Assembly (NCBI GenBank): GCA_017631855.1
Contig: JAGBSP010000056.1
Span: 1 to 41,927, forward strand
DNA length: 41,927 nt
From: Clostridia bacterium
Lineage (GTDB): Bacteria > Bacillota > Clostridia > Oscillospirales > CAG-272
Direction of reading: 5' to 3'
Shown: one piece after another, positions 30,826 through 38,670 of the stretch
Position numbering within the stretch: the stretch's first letter is position 1
Layout of the letters: every line of letters begins with the position of its first letter
Notes under the pieces: generated by a model
Seen by the model: only the letters and a program-made list of their open reading frames with translations
What the model was told of the DNA's origin: nothing
The model's database searches: none
Made by a program: the position numbers and the translations under genes

Positions 30826-31719
30826 TTATTTCAAATAATCATTTTTAATTCCGTTTTGATTGTTCATCGTCCACGTATAAAGATTTTCGTCCTCTTTGAA
30901 GAGCTTAATTCTCTTTGCGAGGATCTCAGCACCGATGCGGATCGAAGCCTGACCGATTCTTTCGTTGCAATCCACGGGATCGTCACCCGCATAGGCGTTC
31001 GGGTAGTTGAAGCCCCAGCCTGCATCGGGAATGAAAATCTCGTTCTCTTTGAAGTAGTCGGCAACGTGGTAATTCTTTCCCGTTTCCTTGCCGAGCTTCT
31101 CGAGGTGTACTGCTTCAGGTGCAAATCCCATCATATACGAGGTTTCAAAGAAACAAGCGTGACCCGTCTTCATATCCATCTCGTGCAGACGGAGGAGCGT
31201 TGCCTCGTCCTCTTTCGTCAGCTCGGGAATCGATCCGCTTCCGTTTTCGATCAGCATTTCTGCCATCAGGTGAGGTGCGGTTTTCGGTGCCTTGGTGTGA
31301 GCAAAGACGAAGTTTCTCTTCTTCTGAGGAATGATGGAGCTTGCGAAGACGTTGAGCCACATCGTGTTGCCGCCGTGGCTGTTGACGACGAGGATTTTGC
31401 GGAAACCATGGCTTGCGATTTCCTCGCAGAGCAGCTCGAGCATTTTCATCTGGAATTCGAGCGGCAGATGAATGGTTCCCATCGGACGGTGGGGCGGCGT
31501 GCTCGGAATGTTACCGAACGTAAAATCTGCAAACACGCAGACGGGCTCGATTTGCGATGCGCGATAGGTGACCTGACTACCCTTGAGGATATCGGTACCG
31601 AGCGGCAGGTGCAGACCGTGCTTCTCAATACAACCCGCGGGAATGACGCAGGTATCGTGCGAAATTTCTCTCATCTGTTCGAGCTCTTCGCCCGAAAGAT
31701 ACAGCCATCTTGTTTCCAT
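30826..31719 (-). CDS. creatininase family amidohydrolase, paralogue 1
   Basis: A 297-residue first member of a tandem pair, about 85 per cent identical to its neighbour by eye. The same metal motifs are present: GCIEKHGLHLPLGTD, NSHGGN and GHACFFETS. Replacements between copies cluster around PSTPPHRPMG and EKLGKETGKNYHVADYF, loops that could shape substrate choice, which suggests duplication followed by divergence. GGAGAATT precedes the ATG. The operon is divergent from a LysR gene, with back-to-back promoters, so that regulator probably controls it. A purine-type permease lies just beyond the LysR gene, which hints at a nitrogen-heterocycle substrate. Confidence 0.88.
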   Translation of the reverse strand: METRWLYLSGEELEQMREISHDTCVIPAGCIEKHGLHLPLGTDILKGSQVTYRASQIEPVCVFADFTFGNIPSTPPHRPMGTIHLPLEFQMKMLELLCEEIASHGFRKILVVNSHGGNTMWLNVFASSIIPQKKRNFVFAHTKAPKTAPHLMAEMLIENGSGSIPELTKEDEATLLRLHEMDMKTGHACFFETSYMMGFAPEAVHLEKLGKETGKNYHVADYFKENEIFIPDAGWGFNYPNAYAGDDPVDCNERIGQASIRIGAEILAKRIKLFKEDENLYTWTMNNQNGIKNDYLK

Positions 31720-31761
31720 AATAATTCTCCTTTGCAGAAATGCTTTTTTATTTACGATTGT

Positions 31762-31790
31762 AGTATATCAAAGTTCTCTCCCTATGTCAA
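31762..31790 (-). promoter_or_regulatory. promoter of the creatininase operon
   Basis: On the minus strand TTGACA (31785-31790), 17 bp, TATACT (31762-31767). The start points of this and the divergent lysR transcript lie about 100 bp apart. Confidence 0.8.
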
Positions 31791-31818
31791 GTATGAAATT
31801 AAATATAGTCGTTATCAC

Positions 31819-31847
31819 TTGACAGTGAAAGCGGAACATGATATACT
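31819..31847 (+). promoter_or_regulatory. promoter of the LysR gene
   Basis: TTGACA (31819-31824), 17 bp, TATACT (31842-31847). It has the same hexamers as the divergent promoter, with 28 AT-rich bases between the two -35 boxes. Confidence 0.8.
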
Positions 31848-31875
31848 AAGGGCAAAGAAGAAAGGGGAGCAGACG

Positions 31876-32748
31876 ATGGATCTCTTACAGTTAAAATATT
31901 TTTGTGACAGCGCAGAAAGTCAGAACTTTTCACAGACGGCAAGAAAGTATCAGGTTCCGCCGTCGGGCGTTTCGCAATCGGTCAAGCGGTTGGAAAGCGA
32001 GCTTGGAGTTCCTCTGTTTGACCGAAAAAACAACAAGGTCGTTCTCAACCGTACGGGGGAACGCTTTTACGCAAAAGTGAAGCAATCGCTTTCTCTGCTC
32101 GATCAGGCGGTGTGCGAGGTGCAGGATGAGTCCTTGGAGGGCGGGGAATCGATCCGATTGCTCGTTTATACCAACCGTCAGCTCGTGACGCGGGTGATCG
32201 GGGCGTTCAAGAGCCAACATCCGAACGTTTCCTTCGTCATCCACCATAAGCCCGACGACATCAAGGACACCTACGATCTCGTTATTTCGGACGATCTTTC
32301 CTTTTGCAAGGAGTACGATCCCGAGCTTTTTTTGAGCGAGCGGATCATTCTGGCACTTTCGCGCGAGCATCGCTTGGTACGGGAAAAGAAGATCTCTGCG
32401 GAGGAGCTGGCGAAAGAGGGATTTATTTTTATGGACGAGGGGAGCAGTCTTTGCCGACGGGCGGCGGACATCTGCGAGGAGCTTTGCTTTGAGCCTCACG
32501 TGGTCATTCGCACCGACGATCCGTCGCTGATTCGAACCTACGTATCTCTGGGGCTCGGCGTGGCGTTTGTTCCCGAATTCAGCTGGAAAAATTCGCTGGA
32601 CGAAACGGTGGCGCTTCGCTCTCTCGGGGATTACCGACGCGATACCTATCTTTTTTGGAAAAAAAATGCGTACCGAACGAGAACGGTGCTTGCGTTTGCC
32701 GAAGCATTGCGGACACAGCTTGCGGAAGAGCAAAGAGATAAAAATTAA
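31876..32748 (+). CDS. LysR family transcriptional regulator
   Basis: A 290-residue regulator. Residues 1-60 form the winged helix-turn-helix (LQLKYFCDSAESQNFSQTAR, VSQSVKRLESELGVPLFDR). A linker helix follows, then a two-lobe periplasmic-binding-like effector domain from about residue 88 (IRLLVYTNRQLVTRVIGAF). The start is the ATG at 31876 after GGGGAG. The reading frame stays open far upstream, but that part is antisense to the creatininase gene and is not coding. It is divergent from the creatininase operon and followed by the NCS2 permease, both plausible targets. Effector unknown. Confidence 0.92.
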   Translation: MDLLQLKYFCDSAESQNFSQTARKYQVPPSGVSQSVKRLESELGVPLFDRKNNKVVLNRTGERFYAKVKQSLSLLDQAVCEVQDESLEGGESIRLLVYTNRQLVTRVIGAFKSQHPNVSFVIHHKPDDIKDTYDLVISDDLSFCKEYDPELFLSERIILALSREHRLVREKKISAEELAKEGFIFMDEGSSLCRRAADICEELCFEPHVVIRTDDPSLIRTYVSLGLGVAFVPEFSWKNSLDETVALRSLGDYRRDTYLFWKKNAYRTRTVLAFAEALRTQLAEEQRDKN

Positions 32749-32780
32749 TCTCAAAAGAGATCAAGAATTGTCTTTTTTTC

Positions 32781-32809
32781 TTGACAGATCAAGCACGGCG
32801 TGGTATACT
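32781..32809 (+). promoter_or_regulatory. promoter of the NCS2 permease gene
   Basis: TTGACA (32781-32786), 17 bp, TATACT (32804-32809). The leader is only about 40 nt, too short for a purine riboswitch. Confidence 0.8.
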
Positions 32810-32855
32810 ATAGTTAAGAGAGTTTTTCTCTAAAATAATAAAAAGGAGATTTTCT

Positions 32856-34322
32856 ATGAAAAAGTTTGCAAAGCTTCTTGGTTTTGATCCGATTGAGAAG
32901 CAAACAAGCGTCAAGACCGAAATCATTGCGGGTATCGTTACCTTCCTTGCAATGGCGTATATCTTGACGGTGAACCCCGCGCAGATCCTTGTAGGTGCGG
33001 ATCAGGCTTACTGGCCCTCCGTATTTATTGCAACCGCACTCGGTGCCGTAATCGGTACGCTTTTGATGGCGTTCCTTGCAAAGATGCCTCTTGCTCAGGC
33101 TTCGGGTATGGGACTGAACTCTATGCTTGGCGGTCTGATTGCTATCTGGGCTGCTGATACGTACGGCGTTCAATTTACCATTGGACAGGCATTTATGTTG
33201 GTTCTGATTTCTGGTATCATCTTCTTGCTCCTTTCGGTAATTAAGATTAACGGCAAGACCTTCCGTGAGCTCGTGTTCGACGGTATGCCCGTGGCAGTCC
33301 GCAGTGCGATTTCCGTTGGTATCGGTCTGTTTATCGCTTACATTGGATTCCAGAACGCAGGTGTCATCGTTGCTGACCAGTATACGCAGGTTGCTTTGGC
33401 AAACTTCACCAGCTTTGAGGCTTCCAAGACCGCGATCGTTGCTCTGATCGGTCTGTTCCTCATTGCAATTCTGGACAAGCTCAACGTGAAGGGCTCTGTC
33501 ATTCTCGGTATCGTTGGCGCTACGATCATTGGTATTCCTTTCGGCATTACCGATCTGGCAGTTCTCAAGGGAACTGAGGGCATTTCCTGGAAGTTCTGGG
33601 AAAACTTCGCAAACTTCTTTAGCGGTGAGAACAGCGTATTCCTTTCCTTTACCTCGGTATTTAAGGAAGGATTCCCCGCAGGATCGCTCTTTACGATCAT
33701 TATGGTTGTGATCACGATGTGCATGATCGATATGTTCGATACGATGGGAACCATCGTTGGCTGCTGCGGCGGTAACAGACTCCTCTCGGATGAGAACGAC
33801 AAGCCTCACAATTACGGCAAGATTATGATTTCCGACGCAGTTGCTACCTGTACGGGTGCTATGCTCGGTACGTCCACGGTTACCACCTTCGTTGAGTCGG
33901 GTGCGGGCGTTTCTGCCGGCGGTAGAACCGGTCTGACCGCGTTCACCACCGCATGCCTCTTCTTCATCGCAATGTTTGCAATGCCCGTATTTGCAGTCAT
34001 TCCCTCTGCGGCAACCGCAGCGGCTCTGATCTACGTTGGCGTTCTGATGATGAAGAACAACGTAAAGTCGATCGATTTTGGTAACGCAATCAAGGCAACG
34101 GCTGCATTCCTGACGATCGCAGTAATGGTTCTTTCCTACTCGATCACCAAGGGTATCGGTGTTGGTATGATCGCATACACGCTGATGTCGATCGTTGCTT
34201 ACCTCGTTTCTTTGATCGCAGCTTCGATCAAGAAGACCGAGAAGCCCAAGTGGGACGTTTCGGTGGTTGCTATCATCGTATCGCTCCTCTTCTGCGTCTA
34301 CTTCTTCGTTCCTGTCGTATAA
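32856..34322 (+). CDS. NCS2 family permease (AzgA/PbuG-like, purine uptake)
   Basis: A 488-residue transporter of the nucleobase-cation symporter 2 superfamily, AzgA-like branch, which imports adenine, guanine or hypoxanthine with protons. The conserved start TEIIAGIVTFLAMAYILTVN, ASGMGLNSMLGG, and the helix 8-10 region FDTMGTIVG and GTSTVTTFVESGAG are all present. About twelve to fourteen membrane segments fit. AAAAGGAG precedes the ATG. It has its own promoter and terminator. Its position after the LysR and creatininase genes suggests a shared purine or related nitrogen theme, but this is inference. Confidence 0.93.
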   Translation: MKKFAKLLGFDPIEKQTSVKTEIIAGIVTFLAMAYILTVNPAQILVGADQAYWPSVFIATALGAVIGTLLMAFLAKMPLAQASGMGLNSMLGGLIAIWAADTYGVQFTIGQAFMLVLISGIIFLLLSVIKINGKTFRELVFDGMPVAVRSAISVGIGLFIAYIGFQNAGVIVADQYTQVALANFTSFEASKTAIVALIGLFLIAILDKLNVKGSVILGIVGATIIGIPFGITDLAVLKGTEGISWKFWENFANFFSGENSVFLSFTSVFKEGFPAGSLFTIIMVVITMCMIDMFDTMGTIVGCCGGNRLLSDENDKPHNYGKIMISDAVATCTGAMLGTSTVTTFVESGAGVSAGGRTGLTAFTTACLFFIAMFAMPVFAVIPSAATAAALIYVGVLMMKNNVKSIDFGNAIKATAAFLTIAVMVLSYSITKGIGVGMIAYTLMSIVAYLVSLIAASIKKTEKPKWDVSVVAIIVSLLFCVYFFVPVV

Positions 34323-34339
34323 TTCCGACAAGCGAAAAT

Positions 34340-34374
34340 CCCCGCGCATTTTACAATGCGCGGGGTGTTTTTTT
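34340..34374. terminator. terminator, NCS2 permease / YgjP-like gene
   Basis: Perfect 11-bp stem CCCCGCGCATT / AATGCGCGGGG with loop TTAC, followed by TG and T7. Confidence 0.9.
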
Positions 34375-34936
34375 ATTTCTTTGGCAATCGGTTCATCAAG
34401 GCTTGTCCGTTCTCCTTCAGCCACGCGTGTGACGCGTCGTAGTTTGGGTAGACGCGATAGACCTCGGCGTAGAAGCGCGGGGAGTGATTCATTTCCTTGC
34501 GGTGGCACAGTTCGTGAACGACGATGCTATCGAGAACCTCGGGCGGTGCTAACAGAAGCAGACAGTTGAAATTGAGGTTTCCCTTTGCCGTACAGCTTCC
34601 CCAACGTGTGCTCTGGTGTCGGACGGTGATTCGTCCGTAGGAGACGCCGACGATCGGCGCAAAGTAGGCGACACGCTCCGAGAAAACACGGCGCGCTTCG
34701 TCGGTGAGGGCGCGAAGCTCTTCTTCGGTAAGGGGAGGGAGCGTTAGGGCGCGGTGCTTTTCAGCTTCGGCAAGATGTTTTTCGATCCAAGTGCGATGCT
34801 CGGATACAAAACGCTCGATCGTCGCATAGCTCGTTCGCTTCGGTGCACGGACAATTAGCTCGCCATTCTTGATTTGAAGAGCCATCGTTTTTCGATTTGA
34901 GTGAATGACGATGTAATTCATAGATGAATTTAGCAT
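34373..34936 (-). CDS. YgjP-like (DUF45) metallopeptidase domain protein
   Basis: A protein of about 187 residues with the zinc motif HELCH, followed by RKEMNHSPRF, typical of YgjP/DUF45 proteins. The preceding RHQSTRWGSCTAKGNLNFNC block is the other family signature. Family members resemble SprT/WSS1 proteases, but their substrates are mostly unknown. I place the start at the ATG at 34936. Another in-frame ATG at 34921 is possible, and a longer extension would run into the adjacent repeat and is rejected. No strong ribosome site is visible, so the start is uncertain. It lies convergent to the permease. Confidence 0.82.
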   Translation of the reverse strand: MLNSSMNYIVIHSNRKTMALQIKNGELIVRAPKRTSYATIERFVSEHRTWIEKHLAEAEKHRALTLPPLTEEELRALTDEARRVFSERVAYFAPIVGVSYGRITVRHQSTRWGSCTAKGNLNFNCLLLLAPPEVLDSIVVHELCHRKEMNHSPRFYAEVYRVYPNYDASHAWLKENGQALMNRLPKK

Positions 34937-34980
34937 AATTTGATTTCTTTCGTAAAGATTTTTGTAAAAGACACCCCGTC

Positions 34981-35125
34981 GTGTCATCCTCGAGCGAAGC
35001 GAAGGATCTCGATGGGGTGCAACTTTGGGTGTGTCGCCCTAGATCCCGCCTTACGGCGCCTGCCGAAGGGCAGGTTCGACTACGCAAACAATTCACGGGA
35101 TTGTTTGCTCCGCTCAGGATGACAC
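34981..35125. repeat. GTGTCATCCTGAGCG-type inverted-repeat element, copy 2
   Basis: Ends GTGTCATCCTCGAGCG (34981-34996, one extra base) and CGCTCAGGATGACAC (35111-35125). It shares GGCAGGTTCGACTACGC directly, and CCTAGATC plus CCTTACGGCGCC in reverse sense, with the copy at 21650-21855. Non-coding; it separates the YgjP-like and DUF4177 genes. Confidence 0.8.
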
Positions 35126-35166
35126 ACTGATGTGTGTCAGGCGAAGCTTTCATTTGGTTGTTTTGT

Positions 35167-35373
35167 TTACAGCTTTTCAAATACCATCGTGGCTTGAATT
35201 CGGTCGCCGCCGCCAAAGCCGGAGCTTTGTGCCGATGCGGTGGAAATGGTATGCAAACGGTAGCCCTTGGCTGCCTGCTCGTTGATCACTTTCTCCAGTT
35301 CAGAGAGATTCTTCGAGCCCGTTCCGATAAATTTTTCCTTTAAAGTAACCTGTAATACAACGTATTGCGGCAT
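35167..35373 (-). CDS. DUF4177 domain protein
   Basis: A 68-residue cytosolic protein. The pattern YVVLQVTLKEKF, then LSELEKVINEQAAKGYRLHT and a final ATMVFEK, matches DUF4177, a small alpha/beta fold in which a helix and the KGYRLH turn are conserved. AAAGGAG precedes the ATG. The promoter at 35423-35451 is nearly consensus, and the leader contains a short GGAGC/GCTCC hairpin. The function of the family is not known. Confidence 0.82.
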   Translation of the reverse strand: MPQYVVLQVTLKEKFIGTGSKNLSELEKVINEQAAKGYRLHTISTASAQSSGFGGGDRIQATMVFEKL

Positions 35374-35422
35374 AATAAAATCTCCTTTTGCTTTTCATTT
35401 TTGGAGCGATGCTCCGTATATT

Positions 35423-35451
35423 ATTATAGTAAAAAACATAGGAAGAGTCAA
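35423..35451 (-). promoter_or_regulatory. promoter of the DUF4177 gene
   Basis: On the minus strand TTGACT (35446-35451), 17 bp, TATAAT (35423-35428). It lies just downstream of the convergently placed end of the second LysR gene. Confidence 0.8.
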
Positions 35452-35486
35452 GTTGATTTCGACAATTCCAAAATTTTTCGGTTTTG

Positions 35487-36377
35487 TCAATGCTCGGGAT
35501 ATTCGCTTTTGATTTTTTGAATCAGCGCATCAATGAAGGGGGAAATCCACTTGTCCTTGGCGCAGAGAAGCTGGCTATAATACATCTGCTTTGGCGCGCA
35601 GATGTCAAGAATGCTCAGTCTTCCCGCAGCCACCTGTTCGCTTAAGGCATAGCGCGGTAAAAACGCCACGCTCTGTCGGTCGGAAAGTAGGGAACAGATG
35701 GCAATGATGCTGTCGAGTACGACGCTGTGCCTCAACTCACAGTCTTGCTCGGAGGCAAGCTCGAGGAGATGTCCGTAGCAATAGCCCGTCGGCTCGGTGA
35801 CGATGAAGGGGTGCTCGAAAATTTCCGACAGAGAGAGAGGTGCTTTCTGCGCGAGCGGATGCGCGGGATCGACCGCAAAGACCAACTCTTCCTCGCGGCG
35901 GTATTGGGCGCGCAGCGCGGGGTCGGTGTTGGCAGAGCCCGAAATATAAATGACGTCGAGCTGATTTTGCTTTAAGAGCGAGCGAAGCTCGGAGGCTTGT
36001 CCGATTTTTAAATTGATTTCGAGATTCGGAAATTCTCTGCGAAATTCCGAAAGAATCGGAAGCATTTTGGCAAAGAGAAGCGATTCGAGAATCCCCACAC
36101 GGAGCGTTCCCGTCATGGTTTTGGCGTCGCGCCCGATACGGCGCGCACCCTCGGAAAGCTCTAAGAATCGCTCGGCGTAAGAGAGGAACTCCTTGCCCTC
36201 CGCCGTCAGCTGTGTTTTACGTCCGATTCGTTCAAAGAGCGGAAATCCGAGTTCCTTTTCAAGTCGTTGCATCTGCATTGTCACGGTCGATTGCGCGTAG
36301 TGCAGTTCTTCTGCCGCCTGCGTGAAATTTCCGAGGCGTGCGATGGTAACGAAGGTTGTGGCAGACTGTGTATCCAT
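35487..36377 (-). CDS. LysR family transcriptional regulator (second)
   Basis: A 296-residue regulator: helix-turn-helix TFVTIARLGNFTQAAEELHY and VTMQMQRLEKELGFPLFER (residues about 7-50), then an effector domain from about residue 88 (LRVGILESLLFAKMLPIL). I chose the ATG at 36377, preceded by GGAG; an in-frame ATG 13 codons upstream lacks one. It is divergent from the octopine/nopaline-dehydrogenase-type gene. Two inverted repeats of LysR type, ATTGA-N5-TCAAT and a GATTTG/CAAATC palindrome, lie in the spacer, so control of that gene and of itself is likely. Confidence 0.92.
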   Translation of the reverse strand: MDTQSATTFVTIARLGNFTQAAEELHYAQSTVTMQMQRLEKELGFPLFERIGRKTQLTAEGKEFLSYAERFLELSEGARRIGRDAKTMTGTLRVGILESLLFAKMLPILSEFRREFPNLEINLKIGQASELRSLLKQNQLDVIYISGSANTDPALRAQYRREEELVFAVDPAHPLAQKAPLSLSEIFEHPFIVTEPTGYCYGHLLELASEQDCELRHSVVLDSIIAICSLLSDRQSVAFLPRYALSEQVAAGRLSILDICAPKQMYYSQLLCAKDKWISPFIDALIQKIKSEYPEH

Positions 36378-36407
36378 AAAGACTCCAACGATCAATTCAT
36401 CAATAAA

Positions 36408-36464
36408 ATTGAACAAATCAATAAAAATAATCGATTTGACAAATCAATTATATCATATTATACT
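36408..36464 (+). promoter_or_regulatory. dehydrogenase promoter with two LysR-type palindromes
   Basis: TTGACA (36436-36441), 17 bp, TATACT (36459-36464). ATTGAACAAATCAAT (36408-36422) has the T-N11-A form. AATCGATTTG (36429-36438) / CAAATCAATT (36440-36449) pairs at nine of ten positions and covers the -35. Confidence 0.7.
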
Positions 36465-36504
36465 ATCCTTGTAAATACTTTTTGAAAACGAAAGGAAACC
36501 AAAA

Positions 36505-37746
36505 ATGAAAAATATGGAATATTTGAAGGATATGCCGATCGCCGTCCTCGGCGGCGGTGCTGTGGGAAAAACCTGCGCGGCAGATATGAAGCTTGCGGGA
36601 CGCGAGGTGCGTCTCTTTGACCTTGAGCCCTTTGCGAAGACCTCGCTTCGCGACGTCGACAAGACGGGAATTCTCCTCGACGGCGTACAAAGAAACAAGT
36701 ATTGCTTCGAGCGTTCGGGACGCGCGCATTTCGATATGGTGACCTCGAATATCGCTGACGCGGTCAAGGGTGCGGGTCTGATCGTCGTTGCGATGGGCTC
36801 TTGGGGGCACGAGCCGCTCTTCCGCGCGCTGATTCCTCACCTCGAGGACGGTCAGGTGATTCACGTCTTTACCGATAACTTTGCTTGTCTCCTCTTCCGT
36901 CGCCTGATGCGTGAGCTCGGTTCGACCAAGAAGGTCATCATCGGCGGTTGGTCGTCGGCACCGTACGGAACGAGAATTGAGAGCATCGGAAAATTCCAGT
37001 TCCCGCACGTCGGTGCAAAATACCGCGCAATTTCTCTACGCGGTGCGGCACTCCCGATGACCGATACCGAAGCGTTTATCGAGTCGGTGAAATACCTGCC
37101 TTGTATGGACGCCGTGACCTACGGTGACGGACCCGTCGCGGCAAACACCGTCCTTGACGTCGACTTTGCCAACGTCAACCCCGTCATTCACGTGCCCGCT
37201 ACCGTACTCGGGGTTTCGACGATGGAAAACTGGGGCGTGATCTTCTGCGGAAACGACAAGACCACCTATTCGATGTATTCGCACGGACTTTGCCCCTCGA
37301 TTTGTGAGGTGCAGTATAAGTTCTACAACGAGGAGATCGCGCTTGCCGATGCCATCGGCGTGGGCTGTCCTCGCTATAAGTACGAGATGTTCTTCTCGCG
37401 CAGAAGCGTGCTGACGCAGGAATATATGGGACTTGACGAGAACGGAAACGACAACGTTGTTTTCCCGCTCGATCAGCCGTCGAACGAGGGCAACACGGGA
37501 CCGAACACCATTCATCACAGATATATGACCGAGGACGTTCCGATCGGCTGTAAGATCTACCACGACCTCGGCGTGCAGTACGGCGTTCCCACGCCGATCA
37601 TCGACTCGATGATTATTCTCGCGGGTGCGATGCACAAAACGAGCTTCTTTGAGACCAGCCGTTATAACCTTGCCTACCTCGGCATCGACGGAATGAGTAA
37701 GGAAGAGCTCCTCGCGTACCTCAACGAGGGTGTGTATAACAGATAA
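36505..37746 (+). CDS. NAD(P)-dependent octopine/nopaline dehydrogenase family protein
   Basis: A 413-residue enzyme. The N-terminal Rossmann domain has IAVLGGGAVGK (residues 12-22). The C-terminal octopine-dehydrogenase domain includes NTVLDVDFANVNPVIHVPAT and GPNTIHHRYMTEDVPIG, with the catalytic His in the IHHRY region. The family forms or oxidises opine-type secondary amines from an amino acid and a keto acid; the true substrate here is unknown. GAAAGGAAACC precedes the ATG. It is monocistronic, divergent from a LysR regulator whose sites overlap its promoter. Confidence 0.88.
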   Translation: MKNMEYLKDMPIAVLGGGAVGKTCAADMKLAGREVRLFDLEPFAKTSLRDVDKTGILLDGVQRNKYCFERSGRAHFDMVTSNIADAVKGAGLIVVAMGSWGHEPLFRALIPHLEDGQVIHVFTDNFACLLFRRLMRELGSTKKVIIGGWSSAPYGTRIESIGKFQFPHVGAKYRAISLRGAALPMTDTEAFIESVKYLPCMDAVTYGDGPVAANTVLDVDFANVNPVIHVPATVLGVSTMENWGVIFCGNDKTTYSMYSHGLCPSICEVQYKFYNEEIALADAIGVGCPRYKYEMFFSRRSVLTQEYMGLDENGNDNVVFPLDQPSNEGNTGPNTIHHRYMTEDVPIGCKIYHDLGVQYGVPTPIIDSMIILAGAMHKTSFFETSRYNLAYLGIDGMSKEELLAYLNEGVYNR

Positions 37747-37749
37747 TAG

Positions 37750-37788
37750 AACATAAAAAAGGACGCCATCGGCGTCCTTTTTTATGTT
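37750..37788. terminator. bidirectional terminator after the dehydrogenase
   Basis: Perfect 18-bp stem (37750-37767 with 37771-37788; core AAAAAAGGACGCC / GGCGTCCTTTTTT), loop ATC, with A/T runs on both sides. Confidence 0.9.
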
Positions 37789-37794
37789 GTGAAA

Positions 37795-38346
37795 TTACTG
37801 TGCGTCAGAATTTTCTTGCGTGGTTTCTTCGGTCGTCTTTTTTAATTCGGCTCCGTGCTTGAAGATCAGGGAGAGGAACAGGAAAAACAGTCCCATGGAA
37901 AGGGAGATCGACGTGCCAAACTCGGGTTCGGCAAGCATTGAAGAGGTGAAGACCAGAATTGCGGCGGCGACGATTCCCGACGCGATCGAGACGGCGATCG
38001 AAACGATGATGGAAGCGATTCCGAAACGGAAGCATTCTTTGGCACCATCAAAGGTAAAGGGTGTTCCTGCGTTCAAGACGTTTTTGAAATAGCGTTCTGC
38101 CAAAAATGCGAGAATCATTTCTCCGATGCAAGAAATCAAGCCAACGATACAGCCAAGATATGCCGAAGAAAGCGTCAGTCCTTCTTCAATCAGTAGTTCA
38201 GATGACAAGAAACTTCCGACCATAGGGAGCGCAAGCAAGCCGAGCAGACAGCCGGCAGCGCCGATGATGCAAAGAATAAAAACGACTTTCGCAACGATTC
38301 TTGCTACTTTGAAAATCGTTAAAATATTGGATAAGGTTTTGCTCAT
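37795..38346 (-). CDS. DUF2975-like four-helix membrane protein
   Basis: A 183-residue protein with about four hydrophobic segments (residues 20-45, 58-82, 107-132 and 143-162). Between the second and third lies NAGTPFTFDGAKECFRFGIA, the loop typical of DUF2975 and related Firmicutes membrane proteins. The charged tail (KKTTEETTQEN) is cytosolic. The usual XRE partner gene is absent. AAAGGA precedes the ATG. It starts 31 bases after the stop of the small upstream gene and probably shares its promoter. Confidence 0.7.
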   Translation of the reverse strand: MSKTLSNILTIFKVARIVAKVVFILCIIGAAGCLLGLLALPMVGSFLSSELLIEEGLTLSSAYLGCIVGLISCIGEMILAFLAERYFKNVLNAGTPFTFDGAKECFRFGIASIIVSIAVSIASGIVAAAILVFTSSMLAEPEFGTSISLSMGLFFLFLSLIFKHGAELKKTTEETTQENSDAQ

Positions 38347-38377
38347 AATTTTGAGGGTTCCTTTCGTATGTAATATT

Positions 38378-38614
38378 TTATTCTACAAAATATGTATTTT
38401 CGTAAATTTCTATGCCAAAAAGGGAAAGAGACCAGCCTTCCATCGTTTGTTCGTCATCGAAACATTCCGAATGATAAACGTATATTTCGTAGATTGGTAT
38501 GATGGGGTGCCAATATACCGTTCCGCCGTCCTTTAACGTTTGGGGAATCGGTATGATCAAAAGCAGAATGGCAATTACTATGCAGATAATTAAAATTATT
38601 TTTGTTTTCTTCAT
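38378..38614 (-). CDS. small membrane-anchored protein with PIPQTLKDGGT motif
   Basis: A 78-residue protein: an N-terminal membrane helix (residues about 5-23) then IIPIPQTLKDGGTVYWHPII (residues 20-39) and a short polar tail ending in YENTYFVE. The helix-plus-PIP-LKDGGT start matches the 156-residue protein at 25307-25777, which has a longer C-terminal domain. AGGCGG precedes the ATG. The promoter at 38638-38666 fits. Function is unknown. Confidence 0.65.
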   Translation of the reverse strand: MKKTKIILIICIVIAILLLIIPIPQTLKDGGTVYWHPIIPIYEIYVYHSECFDDEQTMEGWSLSLFGIEIYENTYFVE

Positions 38615-38637
38615 AATGCTACCGCCTTTCTGTGATT

Positions 38638-38666
38638 ATTATAGCACAATTTTTCACAAAAGTAAA
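38638..38666 (-). promoter_or_regulatory. promoter of the small membrane protein pair
   Basis: On the minus strand TTTACT (38661-38666), 17 bp, TATAAT (38638-38643). Confidence 0.65.
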
Positions 38667-38670
38667 GTAG

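Noticed and set aside
30856-31875. 340-codon N-terminal extension of the LysR gene
   Set aside because: It is antisense to the creatininase gene and crosses its own predicted promoter; ATG 31876 has GGGGAG and starts exactly at the LysR domain.
32810-32855. Purine riboswitch upstream of the NCS2 permease
   Set aside because: Only about 40 nt separate the promoter from the ATG, with no conserved aptamer sequence.
32814-34508. Minus-strand open frame of about 560 codons
   Set aside because: Antisense to the NCS2 permease; the composition is mirror-like (Asn/Asp/Arg/Cys rich) with no domain, and no ribosome site is present.
34937-34987. Longer start for the YgjP-like protein
   Set aside because: The extra N-terminal residues would be encoded partly within the repeat at 34981-35125, which is not conserved coding sequence.
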